A DNA stretch of 64,000 bases from CAVSUZ01 sp963834715 (GCA_963834715.1 CAWIDE010000005.1:62001-126000), one strand, 5' to 3'; counted from the stretch's first letter, positions 27,081 to 36,553 are shown. Program-made: numbers and translations. Notes: generated by a model not told the origin, from the letters alone.

Positions 27081-28286
27081 GAAGCCGGCCTACGCACCGC
27101 TGGCGCCTGCAGCGCCTGCGTGTCGGCTCCCGGCATTGGCAGGAGCGCAAGCCTTCGGGCCAGCACGTGAACGAAAATTACTCGTTTCAACTTCGGTGGC
27201 GCGAGTCCAGACAGAACCATCGGCCAGTGCAGCGCGGACCTGGCGCTCCTCGGGAAGTGGCCGGCTGTCCGGCTCGTCCTGGAAGGGGCGGTGTCCGTGG
27301 AGCCGGAGTTCAGTGAGGACGAAGGCGGTCGCAGACTGGCGGTGACGCGGCTCGTGGTCAGGGGAGCGTGGATCGATCATGGCTGCCTCCGGTTCGGGCC
27401 GCGCCCATCGTGGCCTTCGTGGGCGTCGCAGACCGGGAGCAGAGCGGGCTTGCACCTCCGGGGCGAAGCCCCGAGCGGCCGGAGCGCGGCGGAGGACGGC
27501 GTGGGGCCAGCTATTTTGCTTCGCGGAGCAAAGGGCGGCCGGCCGCATTCACCCCGAACGGCACCTACTTCCTGGGCTGGCCGCAGGGACGAGACCGCCG
27601 AGGCGACGGGGCCTGACCCCGCTCAGGCCCTTACCGTAAGTTTCCGCACGGATGCCCCAGCAGCAACAGGACGATACTGAACCGCCGGCGCCCAGGGCGC
27701 CGATCAGCCCGCCAAGTGTCGCTGCCTCCCCCAGCTATTGAAGCAGCAGATCGCATAGCACTGCCGAAGTGGGCGCCCGCACGTCGCCCCAGGCAGCGGA
27801 CGCTGATAGATCGCTGTTTTCGCACGGGGTCGTACACCCATCCCTATCTGCCGGGCGACCCGAAGTAGGCGGCAAGGGTTCCGCTCGCTGCACCTGCTCA
27901 AATTGATCGATACCGCTAGCTTGTAAAGCCGCTGAGACCGATTATTTATTGAAGAGGCAAGACGAATTTCTCCGCCCACAAAGAAGGCGCCCCGACAGCA
28001 CAATCGGCTTGTTAGTAGCGAGCCCGATCAAGCAGCACCTTGGACATGGCTGTTTGCGCTTAACGCCGGCAGCGCAGAGGCTCTGTGCTCGATCTGGCGA
28101 GTGCGCTCGCCAAGTAATAATTGGAGTCGTCTGTAATTCTTCGGATACACTTGCTTCTATATCTTGCCTCGAGAAAGGCTACTCGACAAGCGAGGGCAAG
28201 CTTTTCTTCGATACCGTAGGCTAGTTACGTGAGGGGCTCGAACGATAAGGCCCCGGTTCGAGCCGAACCAGAGGAGGACAACATAA
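27081..28286. other. 1.2-kb gap with decayed coding traces
   Basis: Contains the right arm of the inverted repeat (27533-27631), where the same protein end is frameshifted. A plus-frame stretch from about 27178 (ITRFNFGGASPDRTIGQ ... VEPEFSEDEGG) looks protein-like but lacks a start codon. From 27640 to 28200 no gene is supported. Confidence 0.4.
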
Positions 28287-28427
28287 ATGGCAAAGGGCCA
28301 AAAGCGCGGAAACCGCGAGATAAAGAAACCGAAGACGAAGACGGCGAAGAAGTCTGTCGTCGGCAGTGCCGCATTGCGAGACCTGACCCAGGTCAGAACA
28401 CCACCGCCGAAAAGTGGCGGGAAGTAA
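28287..28427 (+). CDS. small basic protein (46 aa) upstream of groEL
   Basis: ATG 28287 follows GAGGAGGACAACATAA. The product MAKGQKRGNREIKKPKTKTA and a Ser/Pro-rich tail resembles a widespread family of short Lys-rich MAKGQ-type proteins of unknown function. It is about 95 bases before groEL and is likely in the same transcript. Confidence 0.65.
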   Translation: MAKGQKRGNREIKKPKTKTAKKSVVGSAALRDLTQVRTPPPKSGGK

Positions 28428-28523
28428 ACGAAATGACCGTAACTAATTTAGAGGCAGACCCGCCGCTTCGCCGCGGACGAGCTTTCCCGGCTGCACGACG
28501 ACAGGCAACACAGGAAGATCGAT

Positions 28524-30170
28524 ATGCCAGCCAAGGACATCAAGTTCGGAGCGGACGCACGCGAAAGCCTGCTGCGCGGGGTGGATCTGCTGACCGGTGC
28601 GGTCCAGGTGACGCTTGGTCCTAAAGGTCGCAACGTCCTGCTCGATCGAAACTATGGGCCGCCGCGAATCACCAAGGACGGCATGGCCGTTGCGCGGGAA
28701 GTCGAATTCTCCGACAAGCTCGCGAACATGGGCGCCCAGCTCATGCGGGCGGTCGCGACCAAGACCCACGACACAGCCGGTGATGGCAAGACCCACGACA
28801 CAGCCGGTGATGGAACGACAACGGCGATTGTTCTGACCCGATCGATTGTTCGGGAAGGTGGCCGGGCGGTCGCCGCCGGGCTGGCGCCGATGGAAGTGCG
28901 GCGTGGGGTGGACAAGGCTGTCGCAGCTGTCGTTGTCGAACTGCACCGCCGTTCCAGAAAGATCACCACCGAGGCGGAAACCGCCCAGGTCGGCACCATC
29001 AGTGCGAACGGGGACACGGAGATCGGCCGCCTGATTGCTCAGGCCATGCAGAAAGTCGGCAAAGAGGGGGTGATCACAGTCGAAGAGGCCCAGGGAAGGG
29101 AGACCGAACTGGAGATCGTCGAAGGCATGCAGTTCGACCGCGGCTATCTCAGTCCCTACTTCATCACCGATACCGGGAAAATGCTGGCCGAACTGTCCGA
29201 TCCCTACATCCTGATCCATGAAAGCAAGCTATCCGGTCTGACGGCGATGCTGCCGCTGCTGGAAAGCGTCGCGCAATCCGGCGTGCCGCTGCTGGTCGTG
29301 GCCGAGGACGTCGAAGGCGAGGTGTTGACCACCCTGGTGCTGAACAAGTTGCAAGGCGGCCTGAAGGTCGTCGCGGTGAAAGCGCCGGGTTTTGGCGATC
29401 GCCGCAAGGCCATGCTTGAGGATCTCGCCATCCTGACCGGTGGCGAGGTCATCTCGGCTGACCTTGGCATGAAGCTCGAAAACGTGACCCTGCGCATGTT
29501 GGGTCGCGCCAAGCGTGTGATGATCGAAAAGGGGAACACCACGATTATCAACGGCGCCGGCGTCCCGGAGGACATAAGGGCCCGCTGCGCCCGCATTCGC
29601 GCGGAGATCGAGGAGACCTCCTCAGACTATAACCGCGATAAGCTGCAAGAGCGACTGGCGAAACTTGCCGGTGGGGTGGCAGTGATCCGCGTCGGGGGTG
29701 CGACAGAGGTCGAGGTCAAGGAACGCAAGGACCGCGTGGACGACGCGCTACACGCCACCCGAGCGGCGGTCGAGGAAGGCATTGTCCCGGGCGGCGGTGT
29801 TGCCCTGGCCCGCGCCTCGTTGATCCTCTCTCAACTTAATCCAGTGAACGAGGAGCAGAAGTTCGGAATCGAGATGATCCGTCGAGCCGTGCAGATTCCC
29901 CTGCGGCAGATCGCGGAGAACGCTGGCGAGGACGGCGCCGTCATTGCCGGCAAGGTGCTCGGTCGCGACGATTACGATTACGGCTTCGACGCGCAGAACG
30001 GCGCGTTCACAGACATGGTGGCAGCCGGGATTATCGACCCAACCAAGGTCGTGCGCATCGCCTTGCAGAACGCAGCCTCGGTTGCGGGCATGCTGATCAC
30101 CACCGAGGCCCTGGTGTCCGAACTGTCCGACAAAGCGCCGGACGGCGACAGGCGTGGGCACGTCTCATGA
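28524..30170 (+). CDS. groEL: divergent GroEL-type chaperonin with duplicated ATP-site segment
   Basis: A 548-residue Hsp60. TLGPKGRNVLLD and KDGMAVARE (ATP site), GTISANGD, FDRGYLSPYFIT (apical substrate region), VKAPGFGDRRKAM, EEGIVPGGG and NAGEDGAVI are all present. A 27-bp perfect tandem duplication (28761-28814) repeats KTHDTAGDG, so the catalytic motif DxAGDGTTT occurs as a doubled loop. The Gly-Met repeat tail common in bacterial GroEL is absent. No groES is adjacent. It is probably a second, accessory groEL in a stress-type island. Confidence 0.92.
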   Translation: MPAKDIKFGADARESLLRGVDLLTGAVQVTLGPKGRNVLLDRNYGPPRITKDGMAVAREVEFSDKLANMGAQLMRAVATKTHDTAGDGKTHDTAGDGTTTAIVLTRSIVREGGRAVAAGLAPMEVRRGVDKAVAAVVVELHRRSRKITTEAETAQVGTISANGDTEIGRLIAQAMQKVGKEGVITVEEAQGRETELEIVEGMQFDRGYLSPYFITDTGKMLAELSDPYILIHESKLSGLTAMLPLLESVAQSGVPLLVVAEDVEGEVLTTLVLNKLQGGLKVVAVKAPGFGDRRKAMLEDLAILTGGEVISADLGMKLENVTLRMLGRAKRVMIEKGNTTIINGAGVPEDIRARCARIRAEIEETSSDYNRDKLQERLAKLAGGVAVIRVGGATEVEVKERKDRVDDALHATRAAVEEGIVPGGGVALARASLILSQLNPVNEEQKFGIEMIRRAVQIPLRQIAENAGEDGAVIAGKVLGRDDYDYGFDAQNGAFTDMVAAGIIDPTKVVRIALQNAASVAGMLITTEALVSELSDKAPDGDRRGHVS

Positions 30171-30187
30171 TGCTCGGGGGAAAGCAA

Positions 30188-30388
30188 ATGAAGCCGCTCG
30201 GGTTGGTGCAGTGGGCGGGTATTCTTCTCGCCGGCGGTAGTGCAGTGCTGACGCTCTACGCGATCGCCTCAATGAACGCGCAATCCCCAACTGCGCTGCC
30301 GATACCCCTGGAATGGCTGCTGCTTACCGGTCTAGCCGGCCTGCTCGGCGGTGGCGTGTGGGTGCAATTCAGTTGGAAGACGCAGTAG
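30188..30388 (+). CDS. small membrane protein (66 aa)
   Basis: Starts at ATG 30188 behind GGGGGAAAGCAA. Two hydrophobic segments (WAGILLAGGSAVLTLYAIA and WLLLTGLAGLLGGGVWVQF) with short polar ends. No family recognised. It follows groEL by 17 bases on the same strand. Confidence 0.6.
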   Translation: MKPLGLVQWAGILLAGGSAVLTLYAIASMNAQSPTALPIPLEWLLLTGLAGLLGGGVWVQFSWKTQ

Positions 30389-30404
30389 GGGAGGGAACCT
30401 CAAC

Positions 30405-30605
30405 ATGGATGACGAAAGCCGCGCCGACACTGTCAGAGAGGCCAGGGCGGCCTATGCAGCGCGCCGGGAGGCGTTTCGCCGAGCAGCGTCGCCGCCGGGA
30501 AAAGACGGTTCGCCGCAGGCCGTCGAGGCGACGCTGGCAAGCATCTCTGAAGAGGTCACGGCCGATGCTATCGAACGTCGACGTGATAAGGGCAAACCGC
30601 GTTGA
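30405..30605 (+). CDS. small charged protein (66 aa)
   Basis: ATG 30405 follows GAGGGAACCTC. Acidic and Arg-rich helical product (ADTVREARAAYAARREAFRR ... SISEEVTADAIERRRDK), possibly a coiled coil. It lies between two other small genes of the groEL island. Family unknown. Confidence 0.55.
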   Translation: MDDESRADTVREARAAYAARREAFRRAASPPGKDGSPQAVEATLASISEEVTADAIERRRDKGKPR

Positions 30606-30649
30606 GGACAGACACCGCGAACGGCTTTTCTGCAACAGGGGGACTCAAC

Positions 30650-30847
30650 ATGATGCCGGAACATATGAACCAAGGCGGTGCCAATCTCGGCAGCGAGGCC
30701 GTGGAGGAGATGGCGAAATATGGCATCAAATGCGACCAGATCAGCCAGTTCTTCTATGGGGATTATCGCTACACGAACCTGGAGGATGCAATCGCTGAAG
30801 CGCAGCGCCATCCCACTCAAGTTGATCGTGCGGCGCCAACGTCCTAA
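30650..30847 (+). CDS. small protein (65 aa)
   Basis: ATG 30650 follows a GGGGGA site. Features: SEAVEEMAKYGIKCDQISQF, then YGDYRYTNLEDAIAEAQRHP. Resembles small unknown proteins of groEL/stress islands by impression only; no function assigned. Confidence 0.55.
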   Translation: MMPEHMNQGGANLGSEAVEEMAKYGIKCDQISQFFYGDYRYTNLEDAIAEAQRHPTQVDRAAPTS

Positions 30848-31141
30848 ACCGCTCCATACCTCAGCTGAGAGCCGCTTAGCATTTAGGGTGTCGCCTTCCC
30901 GCAGGTCAGCGCGGGAGGCGACAACTGCCGATCGCTGCGTTTGGGCTCTGCGGCGGCGGAGACGGTTTGAACCCGCTCAGGTCCTTGCCGTAAAAATCCA
31001 CACGGATGCTGCCAGTGGGCTAGGCCGAAAGTCCCGCCGCGAGCACGGCAATATCGACATTGAAAGCACGTTGATGTTGCGCAATTTCCACGGGTGACGG
31101 AACCGGCCGGTGTGTTGGACGAGCCGAACGTCGCCGTCCGG
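30848..31141. other. gap with partial copy of the inverted-repeat sequence
   Basis: About 30955-31010 matches, imperfectly, the downstream flank of the 97-bp repeat arm (CCCGCTCAGG ... CACGGATGC). No gene supported. Confidence 0.4.
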
Positions 31142-31590
31142 TCAGTGTGGCCGGCCACTTGGCGCCCGGCCACGCATCAGCCCAGCCACGTCGCGCAGCG
31201 CTCCTAACATCGCTAGCGCCGCTGGCGAGAGCGTGCGGTCGCGCCGCGTCACGACGCCCGCCGGCCTAAGCTGCAGGTCGAGGCCGATCGGCAGTAACTT
31301 CAGGCCGCCCGCGCCGCAAGACGGACGCACGACCTGTTCCGGTGCCACCATGTCGCTGAGCTGCAGCAGGCGAGTGATCACCGACCTGGCCGGTGAGGCC
31401 GGACCGCAGCGCGGCGACCTCGTCCTGCGCGTGGACCAGCTCAGTGATCGCGTGGCGGGCGAGGATTTCACCGTATTCAGTCGGCTCGGCGCCGCGGGCG
31501 TGGGGCGGACGAACAGGGGCACGCCGAGGGTGGTCTCGAGCTGGTGCAGGAGCTTGGAGGCGGCGGGCTGGGTCATGTGCAGGGATTGCG
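31142..31590 (-). pseudogene. LysR-type regulator remnant
   Basis: Helix-turn-helix traces (HMTQPAASKLLHQLETTLGV, PLFVR) then TEYGEILARHAI and LSDMVAPEQVV occur in different frames, so several frame breaks are present. The N-terminal end runs into an IS3 orfB fragment at about 31580. Confidence 0.7.
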
Positions 31591-31865
31591 AGCGCCTGGC
31601 CGCGGCGGGGATCGAGCCCTCGGTGGGCAGCATCAGCAACAGCTACGACAACGCTCTCGCCGAGACCATCAACGGTCTCTTCAAGGCCGAGGTGATCCAC
31701 CGGCGTGGCCCCTGGCGCAATGCTGAAGCGGTGGAATTCGCCACTCTCGAGTGGGTGGACTGGTTCAAGCACGGGCCCCTGCTCGCGCCGATCGGAAACA
31801 TTCCTCCGGCCGAAGCCGAAGCGCGCACTATGCGCAAACCGAAGGGCTCGCTACGGGCAGCGTAA
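31577..31865 (+). pseudogene. IS3-type transposase orfB fragment (C-terminal)
   Basis: The end of an IS3 orfB: LAAAGIEPSVGSISNSYDNA, LAETINGLFKAEVIHRRGPW, ATLEWVDWFKHGPLLAPIGN. The terminal YAM-type end is altered. The catalytic Glu region (ETINGLFK) is here, but both upstream Asp blocks are missing. Confidence 0.8.
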
Positions 31866-31904
31866 CTCAAACCAAATGGCCTCCGGGGAACCGGTACGGT
31901 TCAC

Positions 31905-32079
31905 CTTGGCGACGGTGACGCCGTCCTTGGTGGATCCGCGGCGCGCCGAAGCTCTTGTCAAGCACTACGTTGCGCCCCTTGGGGCCCAGCGTGGCCTTCA
32001 CGGCATCGGCGAGGGTGTCCACGCCGGGCATCATCCGAGCGCGCGCGTCACCGGCGAACCGTATGTCCTTGGCAACCGT
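31905..32079 (-). pseudogene. groEL N-terminal remnant
   Basis: On the minus strand the text reads AKDIRFAGDARARMMPGVDT, LADAVKATLGPKGRNVVLDK, SFGAPRI, then KDGVTVAK after a one-base shift: the start of a canonical GroEL. The start codon is ruined (ACG in place of ATG) and nothing follows past the KDG motif. This is closer to housekeeping GroEL than the copy at 28524. Confidence 0.75.
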
Positions 32080-32188
32080 GACCTTCTATTCCGTAATAAT
32101 GTGAACAGTCGGAGTCCGGTGGGCGAAGCTCAGGCAGCCTTCTTGTTGACGGCCGGCATCCCTTCGATGACTCCCATGACGTCGGACT

Positions 32189-32593
32189 CTACCCGTGGGT
32201 CACAATCTTCGGATCCGCGCTCATCAGCTTCTGCGCGCAGATATCGGCCGCTCCCGCCACCGGGTCTGTGCTGCCGGGCATCGTCACCCAGCCACTCTTT
32301 ACGATCATATCACCCCGCTCATAGCTGTCGGCCTTCTTCAGCGCAGCAAACTGGGCCACCGCATCCGGGCCGTGGTTGAAACGAGTGACACAGATCATCG
32401 CCGCCAGCTGCGCCCGTGCCCCGTCGGCCGCGTCGCTGGCCATGCGCGTCGCTGTCCCGCCGGTCACCCAGCCACCCCACGCGAAGCCCACCACAATGGT
32501 GGCCACGATGCAGCCTGTGCTGGACCAGAACCAAACCCCCTTGGTCGGCCGATACGCCTCCCAACGTCTGCCGAGACTCAGTGTATTGGCCAT
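32189..32593 (-). CDS. hypothetical single-span membrane protein
   Basis: About 134 residues: basic N-terminus with YRPTKGVWFWS, one membrane helix (IVATIVVGFAWGGWVTGG), then an exported domain with one CVTRF and a late ICAQKL. Similar 'SKxVWFWS...GWVTGGTA' proteins are common in alphaproteobacteria, function unknown. Start at ATG 32593, ribosome site GGAGGCGGAT. Confidence 0.75.
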   Translation of the reverse strand: MANTLSLGRRWEAYRPTKGVWFWSSTGCIVATIVVGFAWGGWVTGGTATRMASDAADGARAQLAAMICVTRFNHGPDAVAQFAALKKADSYERGDMIVKSGWVTMPGSTDPVAGAADICAQKLMSADPKIVTHG

Positions 32594-32964
32594 ATCCGCC
32601 TCCCTAAGTGTTATGCAGCAACTGCATTTTTATGCAGGTCAACGCGCGCAGGATTGAGCGTTCCCAGAATCGCCTTGGCGCGCGCCATCTCTATCCGCTG
32701 GGCCGTGCGCCATGCCCAGAAACCAGTCAGTCTTCATATCACGCTGTCGTTCGGAATGCTTCCGCTGATATCCAAACTACAGAGCAATGATCGACAATTA
32801 TTGGTGTAATTCACTGGGCTACGCTTTCAGATCTGATGGGGCGCGTCAGGAATTACAATGGGCAACTTGCAAAACATTTTGCTGACAGGCGACGCAGCAC
32901 CGCTTCCTTTGGTTCCGTCAGCGTTCACGCCAGATCGCAATTCCGGGGACGGTTCTGTTCGGGC

Positions 32965-33525
32965 ATGATAGCTCCTGGACGGGGAGCACGGCGGGTGGAA
33001 TGCGTCGCATGCGGTGGGGCAGCGATTTCGGAGCGGCCTGAGCGCACCGCGCAGGGCTACCGGCGGTTCCGTTGCCGCGATTGTGGCAAGCAGTTCAACG
33101 AACGAACTGGTGGGTCCCTGAATCGCACCCATTATCCGTCCGATGTCATCGCGCTCGTTGTCTTCTGGCGACTGCGGTACAAGCTGAGCCTACGCGATCT
33201 GCCGGAGATGTTCCTTCTCCGCGGCATCGAATTCACCTACGAGGCGGTTCGGGATTGGGAGGCGAAACTTACGCCGTTGCTGATCGATAATCTTCGCCGC
33301 CGCCGGGGTGGTGGCAGCCGGGTCCGCCGCTCGTGGTACGTCGATGAAACCTATATCAAAGTCAATGGCCGATGGTGCTATCTGTACCGGGCGATTGACC
33401 GCACCGGCGCGCTGGTGGACGCGATGCTGAGCGAGACCCGCGATATGGCCGCGGCAGAGAAGTTCTTTCGATCTGCCAAGACGGTGACTGGCGTCACTCC
33501 GGCTCGGGTGACCACCGACGGATAA
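32965..33525 (+). pseudogene. IS6-type transposase, C-terminally truncated
   Basis: Has a zinc-ribbon start (CVACGGAAISERP, FRCRDCGKQF), then IS6 features: TGGSLNRTHYPSDVIALVVF, LSLRDLPEMFLLRGIEFTYEAV and the first catalytic Asp in SWYVDETYIKV. It stops at VTTDG, the second Asp, so the Glu block is absent. Start uncertain, ATG 32965 or upstream 32836. Confidence 0.8.
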
Positions 33526-34106
33526 TAAACTCATCACTCTACAGCGCGGAGGTTACGATCCCAACCATTTCGCCGAACGATGGAGAAACAAACTCCGGTG
33601 CCTCTCAGCGCAACAGAAAGGCGTCCCGGGAGCTTATTTTGCGTCGGCGCCGGAGCCGTTGTGAAAGCACTCCGGTCACGCACGGCCGGGGCCAGTCGCT
33701 CTGCGCGACCTCCGCGGCCGATCCCTCTACGCGGGGCGCGACACCCTGGCCTCTCTTCTCTCACCCCACCCGAAGCCGTTAAGAAAATTGCTCATAATCA
33801 AATTATTCTGCCCGAAGCGTACCCTTCGCCAACGGCAAAATCCACGAAGTGACCCTTTCGCTCCGCCCAAAACTGCCCAAGTGACCCTTTCGACTGTCTC
33901 AAAACCTGCGTAGTGACCCTTTCACCCGGGCGAGAAACGCCCAGGTGACCCTTTCAATCGGCCCAACATCACCTTCGCACCCGTCAGCGCCTATCCCGAA
34001 CCCCGAGCGCCGGCAGTGCGCTGCCACCCACCGGCCCGCCCGGCCCCAAATTGCCCCGACCCCCGCATTGAAGGCATAAAGGGCCCAACGCCTGGGAGGC
34101 CGAACA
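33526..34106. other. intergenic region before the lar operon
   Basis: No gene supported. It contains the 32-bp-period repeat array (33849-33955). Direct promoter elements for larA were not identified; GGGAGGCCGAACA precedes its ATG as a ribosome site. Confidence 0.5.
33849..33955. repeat. four 11-bp GTGACCCTTTC repeats spaced exactly 32 bp
   Basis: GTGACCCTTTC begins at 33849, 33881, 33913 and 33945. Between them the 21-bp spacers differ, with traces of shared GCCC. Three helical turns per unit places all copies on the same DNA face. This looks like an array of protein-binding sites or the multi-site end of an IS21-like element. It is not a CRISPR: repeats are too short. Confidence 0.75.
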
Positions 34107-35402
34107 ATGACTAAGTCACGGATCGACCTGTTGTTCGGAAGGGGCCACCTGCCGGTGAACCTACCGGCAGGCACCCGGCCGACCGTCATCCGCAAGGGCG
34201 CGATGCCAAAGCTGCCGGACCCCCATGCGGCGATTGCCGAGGCATTCGCCAATCCCATCGGCTCGGCCCCGCTCGCCGCCCTCGCGCGTGGCAAGAAAAG
34301 CGCCTGCATCCTCATCTGCGACATCACGCGCCCGGTCCCAAACCGGCTGTTCCTGCGCCCGATGATCGAGACGATGGTTTCCGCCGGCATCCCGCTCGGC
34401 GCCATCACTGTCCTTGTCGCCACCGGCTTGCACCGCCCGAACGAGGGTGAGGAATTGGCAGAGCTGGTGGGCGACCCCTGGGTAATGGCCGAGGTGCGGG
34501 TAGAGAACCATTTCGCCCGCGACGACGCGATGCATGTCGATCTCGGGCGTACCAGCACACGCGGCACGCCCATCGGGATCGACCGCCGCTTTGTCGAGGC
34601 AGACCTGCGCATCGCCACCGGCCTAGTCGAACCGCATTTCATGGCCGGCTGGTCGGGCGGCCGGAAGGTTATCGCCCCAGGCGTCGCGCATCACGAGACG
34701 ATCCGCACCTTCCACTCCGCCCGGTTCATGGCGGACCCCCTCGCGGTGCAGTGCAACCTCGTCGGCAACCCGCTGCATGAGGAACAGCTCGAGGTCGTGC
34801 GCCGCCTCGGCAACTGCTACGCGCTCAACACCGTCATCGATGAGGACCGCGACCTGGTGTGCGTGACCTTTGGGGAGGTCATCGAGAGCCACATGGCCGC
34901 CGTCGATTTCGTCACGGCTTCCACCCGGATCGGCATGGACCGCCGCTACAAGACGATCGTCACTTCCGCGGCCGGCTACCCGCTGGACAAGAACTACTAC
35001 CAAACCGTCAAGGGCATGGTGACCCCGCTCGATATCCTCGAGCCCGGCGGCACTCTCATCATCGCCTCCTCCTGCTCCGAGGGCTTCGGCTCGCCCGAGT
35101 TCCGGGAGGCGCAGGCGAAGCTGGTCGCCTGGGGGCCCGAGCGCTTCCTCGCCACGCTCACCGCAAAGTCGCTCGCCGACATCGATGAGTGGCAGACCCA
35201 GATGCAGATGAAGGCGATGCGCCTCGGCCGGGTCGAACTCTACACGACCGGGCTGGATGAGGAGGAGCAGCGCATCACCGGCGTGACCATCACTACGAAC
35301 ATCGACAAGTCGCTGCACGACGCGGTCGCCCGCCACGACGATCCGGACGTGGCCTTTATCCCCGAGGGCCCGTATGTCGTACCCGTCTTCGCCGGCGGAT
35401 GA
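34107..35402 (+). CDS. larA: nickel-dependent lactate racemase family protein LarA
   Basis: About 431 residues. LarA interconverts hydroxyacid stereoisomers using a nickel-pincer nucleotide cofactor bound to a Lys. Family motifs seen: DITRPVPNRLFL, GLHRPNEGEEL (His near residue 110), NHFARDD, and GWSGGRKVIAPGVAHHETI with the cofactor Lys. The true substrate may be lactate or another 2-hydroxyacid; several LarA clades exist. First gene of a coupled larACEB operon that also supplies the cofactor. Confidence 0.92.
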   Translation: MTKSRIDLLFGRGHLPVNLPAGTRPTVIRKGAMPKLPDPHAAIAEAFANPIGSAPLAALARGKKSACILICDITRPVPNRLFLRPMIETMVSAGIPLGAITVLVATGLHRPNEGEELAELVGDPWVMAEVRVENHFARDDAMHVDLGRTSTRGTPIGIDRRFVEADLRIATGLVEPHFMAGWSGGRKVIAPGVAHHETIRTFHSARFMADPLAVQCNLVGNPLHEEQLEVVRRLGNCYALNTVIDEDRDLVCVTFGEVIESHMAAVDFVTASTRIGMDRRYKTIVTSAAGYPLDKNYYQTVKGMVTPLDILEPGGTLIIASSCSEGFGSPEFREAQAKLVAWGPERFLATLTAKSLADIDEWQTQMQMKAMRLGRVELYTTGLDEEEQRITGVTITTNIDKSLHDAVARHDDPDVAFIPEGPYVVPVFAGG

Positions 35403-36553
35403 CGCTCGCGATCCGGCTCGACGCGGTCGGCGGCATCGCGGGAGACATGTTTGTCGCCGCCATGGTTGACGCGTTGCCGGACCTGCGCGGCCGCGTGCTG
35501 GAGGACGCCGCCGCCGTGCTGCCGCCCGGAACCGGCACGCCGGCGATACAACACGGCACCAGCGCCGGGCTGCACTGTTTGCGCTTCCTGCTCTCGGCGC
35601 GCGTCGACGCCCCTCATCATCATGCCACCTTCCGGGACATGGTCGCGCGCATCGAAGCCGCGCCCTTAAGCCAAGGCACTGCCGCGCACGCCACCGCTAT
35701 CCTGCGCCTCCTGGCCGAGGCAGAGGCCGCCATACACCACGTGCCGGTGGATGAGGTGCATTTCCACGAGATCGGCGACTGGGATTCGCTGATGGACGTA
35801 ACCGCCGCCGGCAGCATTGCCGCGGCGCTCGGGGGCGCACGCTGGAGCGTTTCAGCCCTGCCGCGCGGGGATGGGCTCGTGCGTACGCGTCACGGCCTGC
35901 TGCCTGTGCCAGCGCCGGCCACCGCCCGGCTGCTGGAGGGCTTCACCTGGCGGGACGACGGTGTTGGCGGGGAACGCGTCACCCCGACCGGCGCCGCCGT
36001 TCTCCGCCATCTCATCCAGACGCCGGATGCCCGCGTGAGCGGACGCCTGCAAGCTACCGGCACCGGTGCCGGCACGCGCGAGCTTCCCGGCCAGCCCAAC
36101 ATCCTGCGCGCCGCTATCTTCGAAGACACGGCCGAGACACCGCACGAAGAGGACATCCTCGTGCTCTGCTTCGAGATCGACGACATGACCGCCGAGGAGA
36201 TCGGCATCGCGGCTGACCGACTGCGTGCCACTCCCGGCGTTAGGGACCTCGTGCTCATCCCCGCCATCGGCAAAAAAGGCCGCCCACTCCAAACCTTCCG
36301 CCTGCTCGTCGAGCCCGGGCAGCGAGAACTCGTGGCCGAAGCTTGCTTCACAGAGACTTCCACCATCGGTCTGCGCTGGCACTCGGCGCGTCGTGCCGTG
36401 CTGCCCCGCGCGATCTCCGACGCTGGCTCGGTGCGTGTGAAGACGGTGACCCGGCCTTCGGGACCGAGCCGCAAGGCAGAGGCCGACGATCTGGGCCGGA
36501 TTGCCGGACTCGAGGCGCGGCGCGCCGCGAAGCGCGCAGCGGAGGAGCCATGA
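35399..36553 (+). CDS. larC: nickel pincer cofactor biosynthesis protein LarC
   Basis: About 384 residues. LarC inserts nickel into the pincer nucleotide. Typical blocks: RLDAVGGIAGDMFVAAMVDA, VDEVHFHEIGDWDSLMDVTA, PVPAPATARLLEG, EIDDMTAEEIGIAADRL and ETSTIGLRWH. Here it is one unbroken frame, unlike L. plantarum where a programmed frameshift joins two parts. Starts inside the larA stop (ATGA). Confidence 0.9.
   Translation: MTLAIRLDAVGGIAGDMFVAAMVDALPDLRGRVLEDAAAVLPPGTGTPAIQHGTSAGLHCLRFLLSARVDAPHHHATFRDMVARIEAAPLSQGTAAHATAILRLLAEAEAAIHHVPVDEVHFHEIGDWDSLMDVTAAGSIAAALGGARWSVSALPRGDGLVRTRHGLLPVPAPATARLLEGFTWRDDGVGGERVTPTGAAVLRHLIQTPDARVSGRLQATGTGAGTRELPGQPNILRAAIFEDTAETPHEEDILVLCFEIDDMTAEEIGIAADRLRATPGVRDLVLIPAIGKKGRPLQTFRLLVEPGQRELVAEACFTETSTIGLRWHSARRAVLPRAISDAGSVRVKTVTRPSGPSRKAEADDLGRIAGLEARRAAKRAAEEP

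Noticed and set aside
28615..29034. Secondary frames inside groEL
   Set aside because: Shadows of the chaperonin reading frame.
33849..33955. Possible CRISPR array (short repeats with regular spacing)
   Set aside because: Repeats are only 11 bp, spacers are 21 bp, there are four units and no cas genes nearby.
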